From positions 37,241,107-37,305,106 of the forward strand of contig JAJEKV010000002.1 of assembly GCA_021234155.1 (NCBI GenBank): DNA of 64,000 bases, given 5' to 3'. The DNA is from Isoetes taiwanensis. Lineage: Eukaryota > Streptophyta > Lycopodiopsida > Isoetales > Isoetaceae. The notes under the pieces were generated by a model. The model had not been told where the DNA came from. It saw only the letters and a program-made list of their open reading frames with translations, and searched no databases. The translations under genes were made by a program, and so were the position numbers. Below, piece after piece: positions 32,609 through 41,880 of this stretch (position 1 is the first letter of the stretch; each line of letters begins with the position of its first letter).

Positions 32609-32787
32609 CAGTTTTGCTCCGAAAATTAATTTTTCTAATTAGGGGTGGAATAATTGAACTATGACAAGTTAAATACAAAAAAATTTAGTACAATCTGACT
32701 TAACTAACTACCTTTGCACATCAATTTTACGAGACAAAGAAGTTATATTATACCAAAATTTTAATTACAGGTACAAAATTAGGAGGT

Positions 32788-33906
32788 TCAAGGGTACTCC
32801 TTGCGGATCCTCCGCGCCAAATGGATGTCCTTGGGCATTACGATCACCCTCTTGGCGTGTATTGCGCATAAGTTGCCCTCCTCAAAAAGCTGGGTCACCT
32901 CCGCTTCGGCTGCCACCTGCAGGACCCGTGTCGTCAAGGATGTCACCCTATAGTCAGTGACGAACTCCTGCATAACTTCCCGCATCAGGCACTCAAAAGG
33001 AGCCTTCATGATCAGGAGATTAGTGCACTGCTGGAAGTGCCTAATCTCCCGGAAAACACGGGCGTGCCGAGAATTAGGCCCATGATGGTTCTTCTTCAGC
33101 TTTTCAGGACGTGGAGGCGGCGGCTTGGGCTGGTTCTTCTTCGGCCGACCGCCTTCGACATAACGCTCCACGTTCTGCCGACAGTACCAGTCATTGTACC
33201 TCGTCCAGCGATGAAGGTACTCCTGGTAGGCCTTCAACTTGCACTTGAATTCGCGGTCCTCTCGGAGCGCGAATGCCCGCTCGTCCACCTTCTGCTTCTT
33301 CACTACCTTTGGTGGCTTAGGCCACTTGGGGTAGGGTGGGCATGCGTTGGGGTCTGAAGGCTCTCCAACGACTTCCTCTCCCTCCTCGGCTTCCTCCTCT
33401 TCATCGCCTCCTTTTCCTTCTTCCTCCTCACGCTGGGGAGGCTCCTCGATCACTACGGTCCCTCGGGGCCGATCGTTCCTCCTCTTCGTTCTCCTCTCCT
33501 TCTCGAGCAGCTCCCTCTCTCTTTTCTTTCGTGCTGCCCTGTCCTCCGGCCACTCTGCAACCTTGTTCTTGCCCTTCTTCTTTGCTGCCAAAGGGCCCGC
33601 CTCCTGGGTCTGGTTCTGTGGCTGCTCTTGGTCGACTTCCTGCTCTTCTTCTCGGCCAGAGAGGTCACCCACGTTCACTGTTTCGCCGGTCCGCTGACTC
33701 TGGGCCGATGAGGAACTGCTGCTGCTGCTAGGGCCGCCCTCCTCCGAAGGCTGGAAGGTATCATCAGTGGAGGAAAACGCCTCGTCCCCCGGCTTCGGTC
33801 GAAGGTGTGGCGGGATATTCTTGACATGGCGACCCGCTGCTACGTGCGCCATCGAAAGTGTAGGCCTCTCCCCAAACTTCCTAGCTGTCTGCTTGGTGCG
33901 TGCCAT
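32788..33906 (-). CDS. Retrotransposon-encoded histone H3 with giant tail (ORF1)
   Basis: 372 aa, intact. Residues 2-10 are exactly the H3 tail start ARTKQTARK. Residues 286-372 align without a gap to the H3 histone fold to its last residue: '[14 protein letters not shown]' (alpha-1), 'TDYRV' (loop 1, H3 length), '[20 protein letters not shown]' (alpha-2), '[20 protein letters not shown]' (loop 2, alpha-3). The four-helix-bundle Cys347 and His350 and the minor-groove Arg320 are kept. The roughly 270 residues between are new: a Ser run (60-67), a Lys/Arg block (109-148, NLS-like), an acidic run (154-178) and a Pro/Lys hinge (252-272). Kozak context is good (A at -3, G at +4). It lies between PBS and ORF2, sense with gag. 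Loop 1 length and the conserved C-terminus argue for canonical H3 rather than CENH3 ancestry. A nuclear, nucleosome-related role is inference. Confidence 0.93.
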   Translation of the reverse strand: MARTKQTARKFGERPTLSMAHVAAGRHVKNIPPHLRPKPGDEAFSSTDDTFQPSEEGGPSSSSSSSSAQSQRTGETVNVGDLSGREEEQEVDQEQPQNQTQEAGPLAAKKKGKNKVAEWPEDRAARKKRERELLEKERRTKRRNDRPRGTVVIEEPPQREEEEGKGGDEEEEAEEGEEVVGEPSDPNACPPYPKWPKPPKVVKKQKVDERAFALREDREFKCKLKAYQEYLHRWTRYNDWYCRQNVERYVEGGRPKKNQPKPPPPRPEKLKKNHHGPNSRHARVFREIRHFQQCTNLLIMKAPFECLMREVMQEFVTDYRVTSLTTRVLQVAAEAEVTQLFEEGNLCAIHAKRVIVMPKDIHLARRIRKEYP

Positions 33907-33994
33907 ACTTAACGGTCTAGAAAATGGGTGATATAAGGATGAGCAAGAGAGATAAGATGGAGAGAAAGGTTGGAGGGAAAATGAGGTGGCAAGA

Positions 33995-34002
33995 TATTTA
34001 AA
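33995..34002 (-). promoter_or_regulatory. TATA-like element upstream of ORF1
   Basis: TTTAAATA in 'cccttttaaatatcttgcc', about 90 bp upstream of the ORF1 ATG and conserved in all four copies. It might give ORF1 its own transcript independent of the LTR. This is suggested only by position. Confidence 0.25.
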
Positions 34003-34473
34003 AGGGAGGGTCCTTGGGAATATTCTCCTACCATTAATAGGCCTACTTATTAGCCCCCCTTATTAATTACACCAATGTACCCTAATTATTGTTACATATT
34101 TAATTATTGGTATCCCCTACTTAATTTCGTATTATACCTTAAAATTTTCAAATTTCCTAATAGTTTGAAGTATTAATTATGGATTTGCGCCATTTTTCAC
34201 TCAGGTCTCAGATTGGCATAATTCTTCGACCCATTTTAGGTGAAATTTGATGCAAATGCATAATTTCCACTTCAAATTTACTAGAAGGTGAATTTGACTC
34301 ATTCATTTCTTCGTCTAACACTTAACTTAATTTCGGACCCACTACCTAGGAGAAAAATTTTTCCCTTATTTTTGAGGTTCGATGGTGGAAATTTTTATTT
34401 CACACCCCTATAAGCTTGTTAGACTACTTTCGTGGTTATGGTCAGTGCTAGTTCCTAGTCAACCAAGAACATC
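34003..34473. other. Untranslated leader between PBS and ORF1
   Basis: About 470 bp, AT-rich, no open frame, conserved in all four copies (for example 45,970-46,434). It is the expected place for packaging signals, but no specific structure was identified. Confidence 0.5.
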
Positions 34474-34485
34474 GCTCTGATACCA
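34474..34485 (-). other. Primer-binding site, initiator tRNA-Met (copy 1)
   Basis: On the minus strand TGGTATCAGAGC begins one base after the LTR end. This 12-mer is complementary to the 3' end of plant initiator tRNA-Met and is the standard PBS of plant LTR retrotransposons. It fixes the element's direction as right to left. Confidence 0.93.
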
Positions 34486-35586
34486 TTGTGACGCTCCCTG
34501 CTAAATATACGGCACCCGGCCGTACACTCGACAGGAAATCCCCCGTCCGGCTCAACAACCGCACAGGCCCTTCGTCTACCCCGCACTCTGAGGTGACCCT
34601 AGTGCGGGGAGGGGACACGAAGGTGTCTTGCGCGCCCTTCCCCTATGGGCTCCTATAACAGCGGAAGCGATAAATACGTCAGAACTAGCAATACAATACA
34701 ACATACTACCTCGAAGGGTAGCTCAACCACATATCCATAGGTGCAAGAACATAATCGTATACCATAAAACATGAGAGCTCCTACCCGTGGCTCCGACACA
34801 TAAGGTAGTCGACTGACTAGATAGGCCTCAAGATAGAGCAGACGGAGTCATAACAATGGCGGGGCTGGCATAAGACAATGGCTAGGGTTGACCACTCCAT
34901 CTGCCCCTCCTGTGCATACTTTGCAGATGGGCTAGATCAAGCTCTGGCATGACTCTAACCTTCCGGTTATGCAATCCCATGGCATCACCCATCGGGACTA
35001 CTCCAGGTTGCATCTCCCTGGTCCGTCGAGGTAGGAAGGGTTGCATCTCCCCTTCCCGGGGTCTAGAGGCCCCACGGGCGACTAGAGAATCGTGGCGACA
35101 CGATTCGTACCCGACTGAACCTCCCAAAACAAGAGCCAAGCTGACACTTGCAACTCTTGAGAGGCAGGGCGACACCATCGCCCCAGGAGGTGTCGGACCC
35201 ATGCTCGGCCCACACGAAGTGACCGACCATAAGCCTAGCCCACTATGGGATCCCCCGTAGTCCCCACTCAGCAGGGATCCTCCCTCCATCTTGCCTCTAG
35301 CCCCGTTGTGTAGTGCTGAGTCATATCATAGCTAGGATATAATAGGAACTAAGGGATCTACACTAGGAGCATACTACATATGGCTCTAGGTCTCTACCCC
35401 CCTTCCCAATACAAGAGGAGCAAACATGATCAATCAACATCCCATAACATCATATCACGATAATAATCATAATAAGAACATCTTAACCTAATCATACATA
35501 TCTAACTAACAGTTAGGGTTCCTTGATTAGGGTTCAAGATGCATGAGGGTTCTAGGATGGCTCTACCCTAGATACAAGATACTAAC

Positions 35587-35985
35587 TCATCTGGAATGCT
35601 AATTCCAGATGAACTACCAAGAGCACTACTCTACATACCTCCTCCAGAAGCGCTTCCTCCCATCCCTGGCGTCTCCATGCTCCTTGCCGTGGGTCGAAGG
35701 CTTGCTCCCTCTACGATCATACACCCTTCCAGGGGCTGCTGTTCCAGACTAGGCTATGACGAACGATGCTCGAAACGGGGTTTCGGGCACGTAGATGAGA
35801 GTTCAGGTGCTAGGTTCAGGGAAAAGGGTCTAGGGTTAGGGTTAGAGCCAATATAGATGTGGGTCCACATGGGATGCCACAAGGCACCACTAGGATGAGG
35901 CCGTGTGGTGGTTGCCCAATAGGATAAGGCCATGTGTAAATGGGCCTTATCCTAAGGTTATCTAAGTTAAACACTTAACTTAGAT
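35587..35985. other. Three perfect 11-bp stem-loops in the LTR
   Basis: Stem 1: TCATCTGGAAT / ATTCCAGATGA, 4-nt loop (35,587-35,612). Stem 2: AGGATAAGGCC / GGCCTTATCCT, 11-nt loop (35,921-35,953). Stem 3: ATCTAAGTTAA / TTAACTTAGAT, 4-nt loop (35,960-35,985). All arms are perfect here, and all three are also present in the LTRs at 46,448 and 51,492. Confidence 0.9.
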
Positions 35986-36041
35986 GTGCACCCCTTGCCA
36001 CTTTCTAAGGCATACAAGGCTACATAGGTGGATTTGTATGG

Positions 36042-36094
36042 TGACGGGTCCAGGAATATACGTATTTATAGCGTATATTCCCCTGGAACGTCAC
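36042..36094 (-). promoter_or_regulatory. LTR promoter TATA box inside a long palindrome
   Basis: The minus strand reads CTATAAATA, a good TATA box (36,063-36,071), exactly between the perfect arms GGAATATACG and CGTATATTCC (36,053-36,081). The complementarity extends imperfectly outward to GTGACGGGTCCA and TGGAACGTCAC at the very LTR end. A TATA box only about 30 bp from the U3 end would make U3 unusually short unless another promoter lies further in. Confidence 0.5.
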
Positions 36095-36095
36095 A

Positions 36096-36108
36096 TTCTC
36101 CCCCCCTT
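36096..36108 (-). other. Polypurine tract (copy 2)
   Basis: On the minus strand AAGGGGGGGAGAA abuts the start of the 3' LTR. It is the expected plus-strand primer for reverse transcription and confirms the element's orientation. Confidence 0.9.
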
Positions 36109-36943
36109 AGGACAATGTTGTCCTCAGCATTGCGCCAACTCTAACCTGCAAAACAATGATAAGAACATATACTTAATTTTAATTTAAACGATCAACTTCC
36201 TATTAAAGAGTTAGATGCCAAAATTTAGGCTATATTTGTACTTATACAAAATTATATAGCCTTAACAAGGTTCCTTCTTATAATAATTCAAAACATTACT
36301 ATCAGAGTTATTAGGGTTCATAATCTAAATTATGGCTCCCCCGTCTTCTCGTAATGCGCCCCACCTCGATGCTCGCTTCTCACTTGCCTGCACAAGGAGC
36401 ACATTACATTAGTTTAATTAGTAAGTTTGTGGTTTTAGGGGACCACCCCCCTTACCAATACCTTGCACTCGATCATGGCCCTTTCGGATTTGAGCTTAAG
36501 GACCATTTAAGATGATCCCATCATCGCCCATGATCAAGTGCTACCTTGTACTCGGTTACCCGGTGCCGAACCCCTAGTGCATCATGCCCCAAGGGTTTTA
36601 AGCTAGGGAATGTCTCACGATCCCATCATCGCGCATGATCACTTTGACCTTCACCATGACCCCCCTATGGCCAGGTGTGCGAACCCCACATCGTGGCATA
36701 GGGAGCATCCGACCGATGTCCCATCATCGCGCACCATGCCTTTCCTCTCTCTCTCGCATGACCCTAATTGTCATGCGCACCTCTTGGTGCATGTTGGCCT
36801 AGAGAATGCCTTAAAGGCATATCCCATCATCGCCCATATGTTCCAAGATTCTGGCACATGTGCTCTACCAACTAGAAGACATGAGCCGAAAACATACTAA
36901 GCTAACCTCCTGGCGAGTCGGGGTCGACCAAGTTGGAGGCGAC
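36109..36943. other. Untranslated region between chromodomain and PPT
   Basis: 835 bp without sense-strand genes. The motif 'cccatcatcgcccatgatca' or close variants occurs four times, at 36,517, 36,622, 36,720 and 36,823. A 96-codon antisense frame (36,610-36,900) spans these repeats and is probably incidental. The whole region is repeated almost without change at 53,097-53,940. Confidence 0.6.
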
Positions 36944-39113
36944 TCACCCATCAAACTCCTTCATAAATTCTGGGTATTGTTTCTCCAAATCCTGCTTCAA
37001 TACCCATGTTGCGTCTTCCACGGGCAAGTGCTTCCACTTGACCAAATACTGGAGGAACTGAGACCTCCTAGTCTTCTTGAATGACTTATCAAGAAGTAAC
37101 TCAGGCACAATTTCAACTTGCTCCTCCGTCATTTCCAACAAAGTTGGAGTATCCAAGACCTCGTCAGGGTTAGGATTGTGCCTTTTCAATAAACTTACGT
37201 GGAAAACCTTGTGAACCTTGAGATGGGCCGGAAGATCCAACTTGTAGGCTTGGGATCCCACTCTCTCCAAAATCTTGAACGGACCAGCCCAAGCTTAGCT
37301 TAGCTTACTTGACCTTGATCTTCAACCATACGCTATCGCCTACCTTGAACTCTCTTACGGTCTTGTGCCTGTCGGCTACACTCTTCTGCCGACTTCTTGC
37401 TGCTAGGAGGTACCCCCTTACTTCTTCCACCAGCTGCTACATATCTCCTAGCATCTGCTGGGATACTTCAACCTTTGACACAGGATTGTGCCAAGTATCC
37501 GGGGTTAGGCACTGGTATCCGTAATTTACCATGAAAGGAGACATCTGAGATGACTCCTGCTTGGCACTATTGTAGGCGAATTCCACCAAGTGGATGTACT
37601 CATCCCACTTGGACTGCTTATTCCACACAAAGCTTCTAAGCATGTCTTCAAGGATTCGATTCGTGCGCTCCATCTAACCATCTGTCTGCGGATGATAAGC
37701 TGTGCTCATGGAGAGCTTCGTCTGAATGGTGCTAAAGAGGTCCTGCCAAAAAGCACTCATAAACTTGGAGTCCCTGTCTGAAATTATCTCCCGAGGCATG
37801 CCATGGAGCCTAAACATCTCCTTCACAAATAGCTTGGCAGTATCTAATGCGGTGTCCGTAGTCTTGCAAGGCACAAAATGTGCCATCTTAGACAACTTGT
37901 CTACGACAACCATCAATGCATCCTTGCCTCGAAGAGTTCTAGGGAGTCCTATGATAAAATCCATACTTATGACCTCCCACTTAGCATTTGGCACTCCCAA
38001 AGGCTCTAAGGCACCTGGAATTCGAAGTTGCTCCGCTTTCGTCTGCTGGCACAACTGGCATTCCCGAATATACCTGGCTATGTGCTTCTTCATTCCCGGC
38101 CAGAAGTAGCTACTCCAAATCTTGAAGTAGGTCTTCATGAACCCTGCATGCCCTACTTTTGGGCTGTTGTGTGTGTCATGAAGAATTAGCTTCCTTATAC
38201 CTGACGATTCGGGCACACACAATTTGTCCTTATGGTATAACAAGTTGCCTTCCTTCTTATAATGCTTGAAGGCTTCTCGTTCTTTATCTGTTCTAGCATC
38301 CCTGGAGAGACTTTCCCATACCTCCTTGAAATCTCCATCTGATTGCAGGGTCTCCTCGATCTTCTTACCAAATTCACTCGAAAGAGTGGAAATCGCATTA
38401 CAATGCGTTCTTGTCTCAAATGGTCTTCTAGAAAGAGCATCAGCAATCACATTCAATTTACCTGGCTTGTAAGCAATCTCAAAATCATACTCTTCTAGGA
38501 ATTCCATCCACCTCCTTTGCCTTAGATTGAGGAGTGGTTGGGTAAAGATGTATTGGAGGCTCTGGTGATCAGTATCTAACTGAAACTTCCTCCCAAGCAA
38601 ATAATGCCTCCAAATACGAAGAGCTCTTACAATAGCTAGAAGTTCCTGATCGTGGGTTGGATAGCGCTGCTCGGTGTCGTTCAACTTCTTGGAATCATAG
38701 GCCACTACTCTTCCTTCTTGCATAAGGACTCCATCTGTTGCTATCTTGCTTGCGTCTGTTGCTACTATCTTGTCCTTGCCTGGATCTGGCAGAACTAGCA
38801 CTGGTGCTGATGTTAAGGCTTCCTTAAGCTTTTCAAATGAAGCTTGAACATTTTCTAGCCAATGTGTTCTCCAATCTTTCACTTTAACACTCTTAGTGAG
38901 GTCCGTCAAAGGGGACGCCCACTTAACGAAGTCTTTCACGAACTTCCTGTAATAACCTGCCAGACCTAGAAAGCTTCTTACCTCCGCCACATTCTTTGGT
39001 GCTGGCCAATCCACTACTGCTTCAATCTTTGCGGGGTCGGTGGAGATCCCTTTCGCCGATATGACATGGCCCAAGTACTCCACTCTTTCGGTAGCAAAGT
39101 GGACAGAGATTGC
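36944..39113 (-). pseudogene. Pol C-terminal half: RT thumb, RNase H, integrase, chromodomain (copy 2)
   Basis: Starts in mid-RT at 'AISVHFATERVEYLGHVIS' (39,113) and continues 'VRSFLGLAGYYRKFV'. RNase H: 'IVATDASK', 'HDQELLAIVRALRIW', 'LDTDHQSLQYIF'. Integrase zinc finger: H and H in 'HDTHNSPKVGHAGF', C and C in 'CQLCQQTK'. Core: 'VISMDFIIGLPRTL', 'EIISDRDSKFMS' and Glu in 'MERTNRILED'. The chromodomain follows 'VGSQAYKLDLPAHLKVHKVF' and reads 'FLQYLVKWKHLPVEDATWVL', with its aromatic residues kept. Chromodomains bind methylated histone tails and steer integration to heterochromatin. Breaks: TAG at 37,674 (Gln in unit B), TAG at 37,437, a frameshift near 37,300, and loss of the RT front half by inversion. 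Confidence 0.93.
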
Positions 39114-40048
39114 CCGACCATAGCTAGAGCTTGCCGAATCATAGGCAAAGCTTTTGCTATATGTAGTGTCGATTTTGTTTCAATTGATTTTTGACCTTGT
39201 GGATTTGGTTCAGTCCTTGGCCTCCTAGCTTTTCATGGTTGTAGAAATGGGAAAAATTGACTTGAATGTTAATGGATTGTCATACAGGGATTTGTTAAAG
39301 CATGAGGAGAAGTTTGTGGATCCATTACGGATGCGCAAGTATTGGGGGCCAAAGGTGGAGAATAAGCAATCCTATAGACTGAGGGCTCTGAAAAAAGATA
39401 AGAAAGAGGCTTTTTTGAGCATTTACAGGGCAATTTATGAGGAAAGAAGTCGTGTTCAAAATGGGCAGATTAGCCAAGTTATGGCTGTAGCATGGTTTTT
39501 GCACGATTGGCTTCATCATATTCTAAAATCGTGGAGTCCAAGAGACAAAAATATAGTAATACAAATTGTAGTTTTTATTTTGTTTAATTTGCATGAAATG
39601 AGCTTACGTAATAACAATGTGGTTTCAGCAAAGTTGGAAATGCAAAAATGAGATTTTACCTTTGGATATTCTGATAATAAGTACTTTTGATAAACATTGT
39701 TCTGTTTTGATATTTCATTGTAGAATTCAGATTCACTTTATACTCATTATATTGCAAATTTTTAATTTGTAGACTAGAATGTGGATTATATGATTTCTTA
39801 AAGGATTGTAGAGTCTTGGATCTAGAGTCATCAGAAGATTGTGGTTTGTGCGTAACAAGTAGTCATTGGCAAACTTCAATTGGGGTTTTTGTTGTGGAGT
39901 TGTTGGTTCGTTCATAGCTAGCCTTCGTGGTTATTGTGGTCATAGTTTTTGTGGGTTTAGGTCAGCAGAGCTCAAATTGTGGTTCTTAATAGAATTGTGG
40001 CTTGGAGTTGTGAATTTATATTGTAGATTTGAAATTGTGGTATAGAAT
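39114..40048. other. 935-bp filler DNA at the inversion breakpoint
   Basis: This block has no counterpart in copy 1 or elsewhere in the window except the matching place in unit B (56,099-57,035). It carries a 138-codon plus-strand frame (39,235-39,651; charged, 'YRDLLKHEEKFVDPLRMRKY') that I do not recognise, and AT-rich non-coding DNA. It sits exactly between the RT half on its left and the inverted segment on its right, so it was probably captured when the inversion formed, or inserted there later. Confidence 0.75.
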
Positions 40049-40300
40049 TAGACTACGGATTGGATCATGTCATCCTTTTTAAGAGATCCATAGCTCTTCA
40101 CTGCATCAACTTCGCCAGGGGCCACCTCAGGGATGCACATTTGTCAGTAATGGCGGCAACGGCACCCGAACTCCCAACACCCCAGATGGCAAGAGCACTT
40201 GAAGGAGGATCAGCTGCAAGGATCTTGCACGCAAAGGGCTACATCTCAAGAACATCAAGAACTTCTTCAAGAACATGAAGGGCCATCGATGATGGAAAAA
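40049..40300 (+). pseudogene. ORF2 C-terminal end, inverted (copy 2)
   Basis: The plus strand reads 'LDYGLDHVILFKRSIALHCI', 'NFARGHLRDAHLSVMAATAP' and 'ELPTPQMARALEGGSAARIL', the same as the end of ORF2 in copy 1 (30,530-30,770), then shifts frame by a small deletion before 'HLKNIKNFF-NMKGHR'. Its N-terminal partner remains on the minus strand at 42,781-44,061. This is the clearest proof of the inversion. Confidence 0.93.
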
Positions 40301-40520
40301 GAAACTTGCTTTGTCTCATTTAAATTGTATTGAATAATCTCTTTTTAGATATTATCATGTATTTCATGAAATGTATCTCTAAATATTAATGACTTATTAT
40401 GATCTTAACTTGTAAGTGGAATTTTCACATGATTTCGTTTGTACCTAACAACAATTCAATTGTAAACAAATATGATTAATGTGTAACCAAATAACAAGTA
40501 TTGATGATTAATCCTTGCAG
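40301..40520 (+). other. ORF2-gag spacer with possible small intron
   Basis: The spacer contains a consensus donor GTAAGT (40,412) and an acceptor-like 'taatccttgcag' (40,520) directly before the open gag frame. If used, a 109-nt intron would be removed and gag would be reached by splicing, as gag has no obvious early ATG of its own before 40,619. Both sites are also present in copy 1 (minus strand near 30,410 and 30,305) and in unit B. This is speculative. Confidence 0.3.
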
Positions 40521-41880
40521 CAAGGAACACCGGCTCAGGTTCTCAAGGCCAGGGCCGACATCACCAGTGGGTACCCAGAAACCTATTTGAACGTGATCAA
40601 GATGACAACAACGAGGAAATGACAGTGGAATCAATCAATACAAGGCTCGTCCAGATGAGGAATCAGATGCATCAACTGATCCACTGGGCCACCCCATTGA
40701 TGAATGCCCAAGAATATGCACCTGCGCCACCTCCACCCCCACCACTACCTCAGCAAGGCATTGAGGAAGGTCCACAGCAGGAGGGGCAAGACAATCAGGG
40801 AAATGTCAGAGACAGGAAGAGGAAAAGGAGAAATAGAAGGACTCCAACACCACCTAGCTCCAGTTCATCAGACACTTCGGACAGCCAAGATGGTTCTAGC
40901 TCAGAAAGTCAGTCCGATACTTCACAGGTAAGAGCCAGGGCAAGGAAGGCAGATGACTATCAAAAGAAAGTTGACAGTGCTATGAGCAATGTGTGGAAGA
41001 CTAGGAAGTTGGGTCAGTTCTCAGGGAAGGACAGGTCAGGTATGGAGGCAGAAGCCTGGCTTGACGAAATGGAGGAATTTGGCAACTCTTATGGCATGAA
41101 GGACAAGGATATAGGGAAGGTTGCTACAGCAAACTTGATAGGAGCAGCTAGAATTTGATGGAAAGGCTATGCAAAGTCCAATAAGCTCAAAAGGAACAGT
41201 TGCAGATTCAAGACCTTCAGCAAGGCCTTTCGCAGACATTATGTGCCTAGATCACATACTAGCAGGCAGATCCAGCAATTCTACAGATTGAATCAGGGTA
41301 CCTTGTTAGTAGCAAAGTACACAGAGGAATTCATGCGACTCAGGCTCCATGTCCCCGGAGTTTTGGAAAGGCAAGCGGTTGAAACTTACATTGAGGGATT
41401 GAACAGCAATATCAAAAGGTTAGTCCGAGCAATCAACCCAAAATCAGTGGCAGAAGCCGAGGATAAAGCCATAAGTTTGGAAGAAGCTCCACCAACGCCA
41501 GGGGAGAAACAGTCGGCCTTCAAAGGGAAGTCAACAGGGCAGTACCAAGGGCAATACCAGAGTAAGCAATCAGCAGCTACGCCACCAGGAGGCCAACAGC
41601 AAGGAAGAGCCCAGGGTAAGAACTTTGGGGATCGTAAGCCGCAGAATGCATCAGGGGGTAGTGCCCTAAAGCGTCTTTTAGACAGTCTGACGAAAGAGAA
41701 GAGACAAGAGTGTATCGAGAAGAAGCTATGTTTCAGGTGCTTCCAGCCAGGGCACCGAACACATGATTGCCCATTCGTCATGCAGACAGCTTTGGCAGAG
41801 CTTGGGGATTGGGATTCACCAACAGAAGCAGATGAAGACGACGACCAGCATGAGGCCCAGGACTTCATAGATGGTTATTG
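40521..41880 (+). pseudogene. Gag with zinc knuckle, inverted (copy 2)
   Basis: The frame is open from 40,521; the first ATG is 40,619 (MTVESINTRLVQMRNQ). Features in order: a proline run (about 40,725-40,745), a basic patch 'RDRKRKRRNRR', a Ser/Asp-rich stretch, the gag core 'KLGQFSGKDRSGMEAEAWLD', an in-frame TGA at 41,157 where Trp is expected ('ARI-WKGY'), then 'FRRHYVPRSHTSRQIQQFY' and 'YIEGLNSNIKRLVRAINP', and a CCHC zinc knuckle CFRCFQPGHRTHDC (about 41,730-41,771). It ends in an acidic tail and 'DFIDGY' stop. Gag forms the virus-like particle and binds RNA by the knuckle. The TGA is shared with unit B, so it pre-dates the duplication. Confidence 0.9.

Larger units (their letters stand above)
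30055..34486 (-). mobile_element. Chromovirus copy 1, truncated internal region
   Basis: Reads right to left from the shared LTR (34,487-36,095): PBS, leader, ORF1 (histone H3), hairpin repeats, ORF2 and the first codons of gag, then breaks off at about 30,055. Everything from mid-gag to the 3' LTR is missing. It is in the same orientation as copy 2 and uses copy 2's 3' LTR as its 5' LTR, the arrangement expected after LTR-LTR recombination between neighbouring copies. This copy has the best-preserved ORF1 in the window and shows the un-inverted junction of ORF2 with gag. Confidence 0.88.
34487..36095 (-). repeat. LTR shared by copies 1 and 2 (3' LTR of copy 2)
   Basis: 1,609 bp, bounded by TGTGACG and CGTCACA. 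It is flanked by a PBS on its left and a PPT on its right, so it serves as 5' LTR for copy 1 and 3' LTR for copy 2. It matches the LTR at 46,448-48,081 closely, the main difference being a block of about 40 bp extra in the latter (near 47,295). It contains a TATA box near its U3 end and three perfect 11-bp stem-loops described separately. Antisense open frames inside it have no known relatives. Confidence 0.93.

Noticed and set aside
33037-33731. Long plus-strand frames opposite ORF1 (Ser/Pro/Leu-rich)
   Set aside because: They are mirror images of the Glu/Lys/Arg-rich linker codons of the real minus-strand gene.
32788-33906. Centromeric histone CENH3
   Set aside because: CENH3 proteins have a longer loop 1 and divergent N-terminus; here loop 1 has the canonical H3 length, the tail starts ARTKQTARK, and the end [10 protein letters not shown]...MPKDI is that of canonical H3.
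32788-33906. Host histone H3 gene that merely happens to lie beside a transposon
   Set aside because: It lies between the PBS and gag, inside the LTRs, at the same position in four copies, and has a 270-residue non-H3 linker; a host gene would not share these limits.
35835-35850. Telomere-type repeat 'tagggttagggttag'
   Set aside because: Only two units inside the LTR; too short to be telomeric DNA.
34949-35856. Open frames of 80-135 codons inside the LTRs
   Set aside because: No family resemblance, present on both strands and broken between LTR copies; likely incidental.
36610-36900. 96-aa protein antisense to the element's 3' region
   Set aside because: Identical in both units, but this reflects the recent duplication; the frame simply spans the repeated CATCATCGC motifs.
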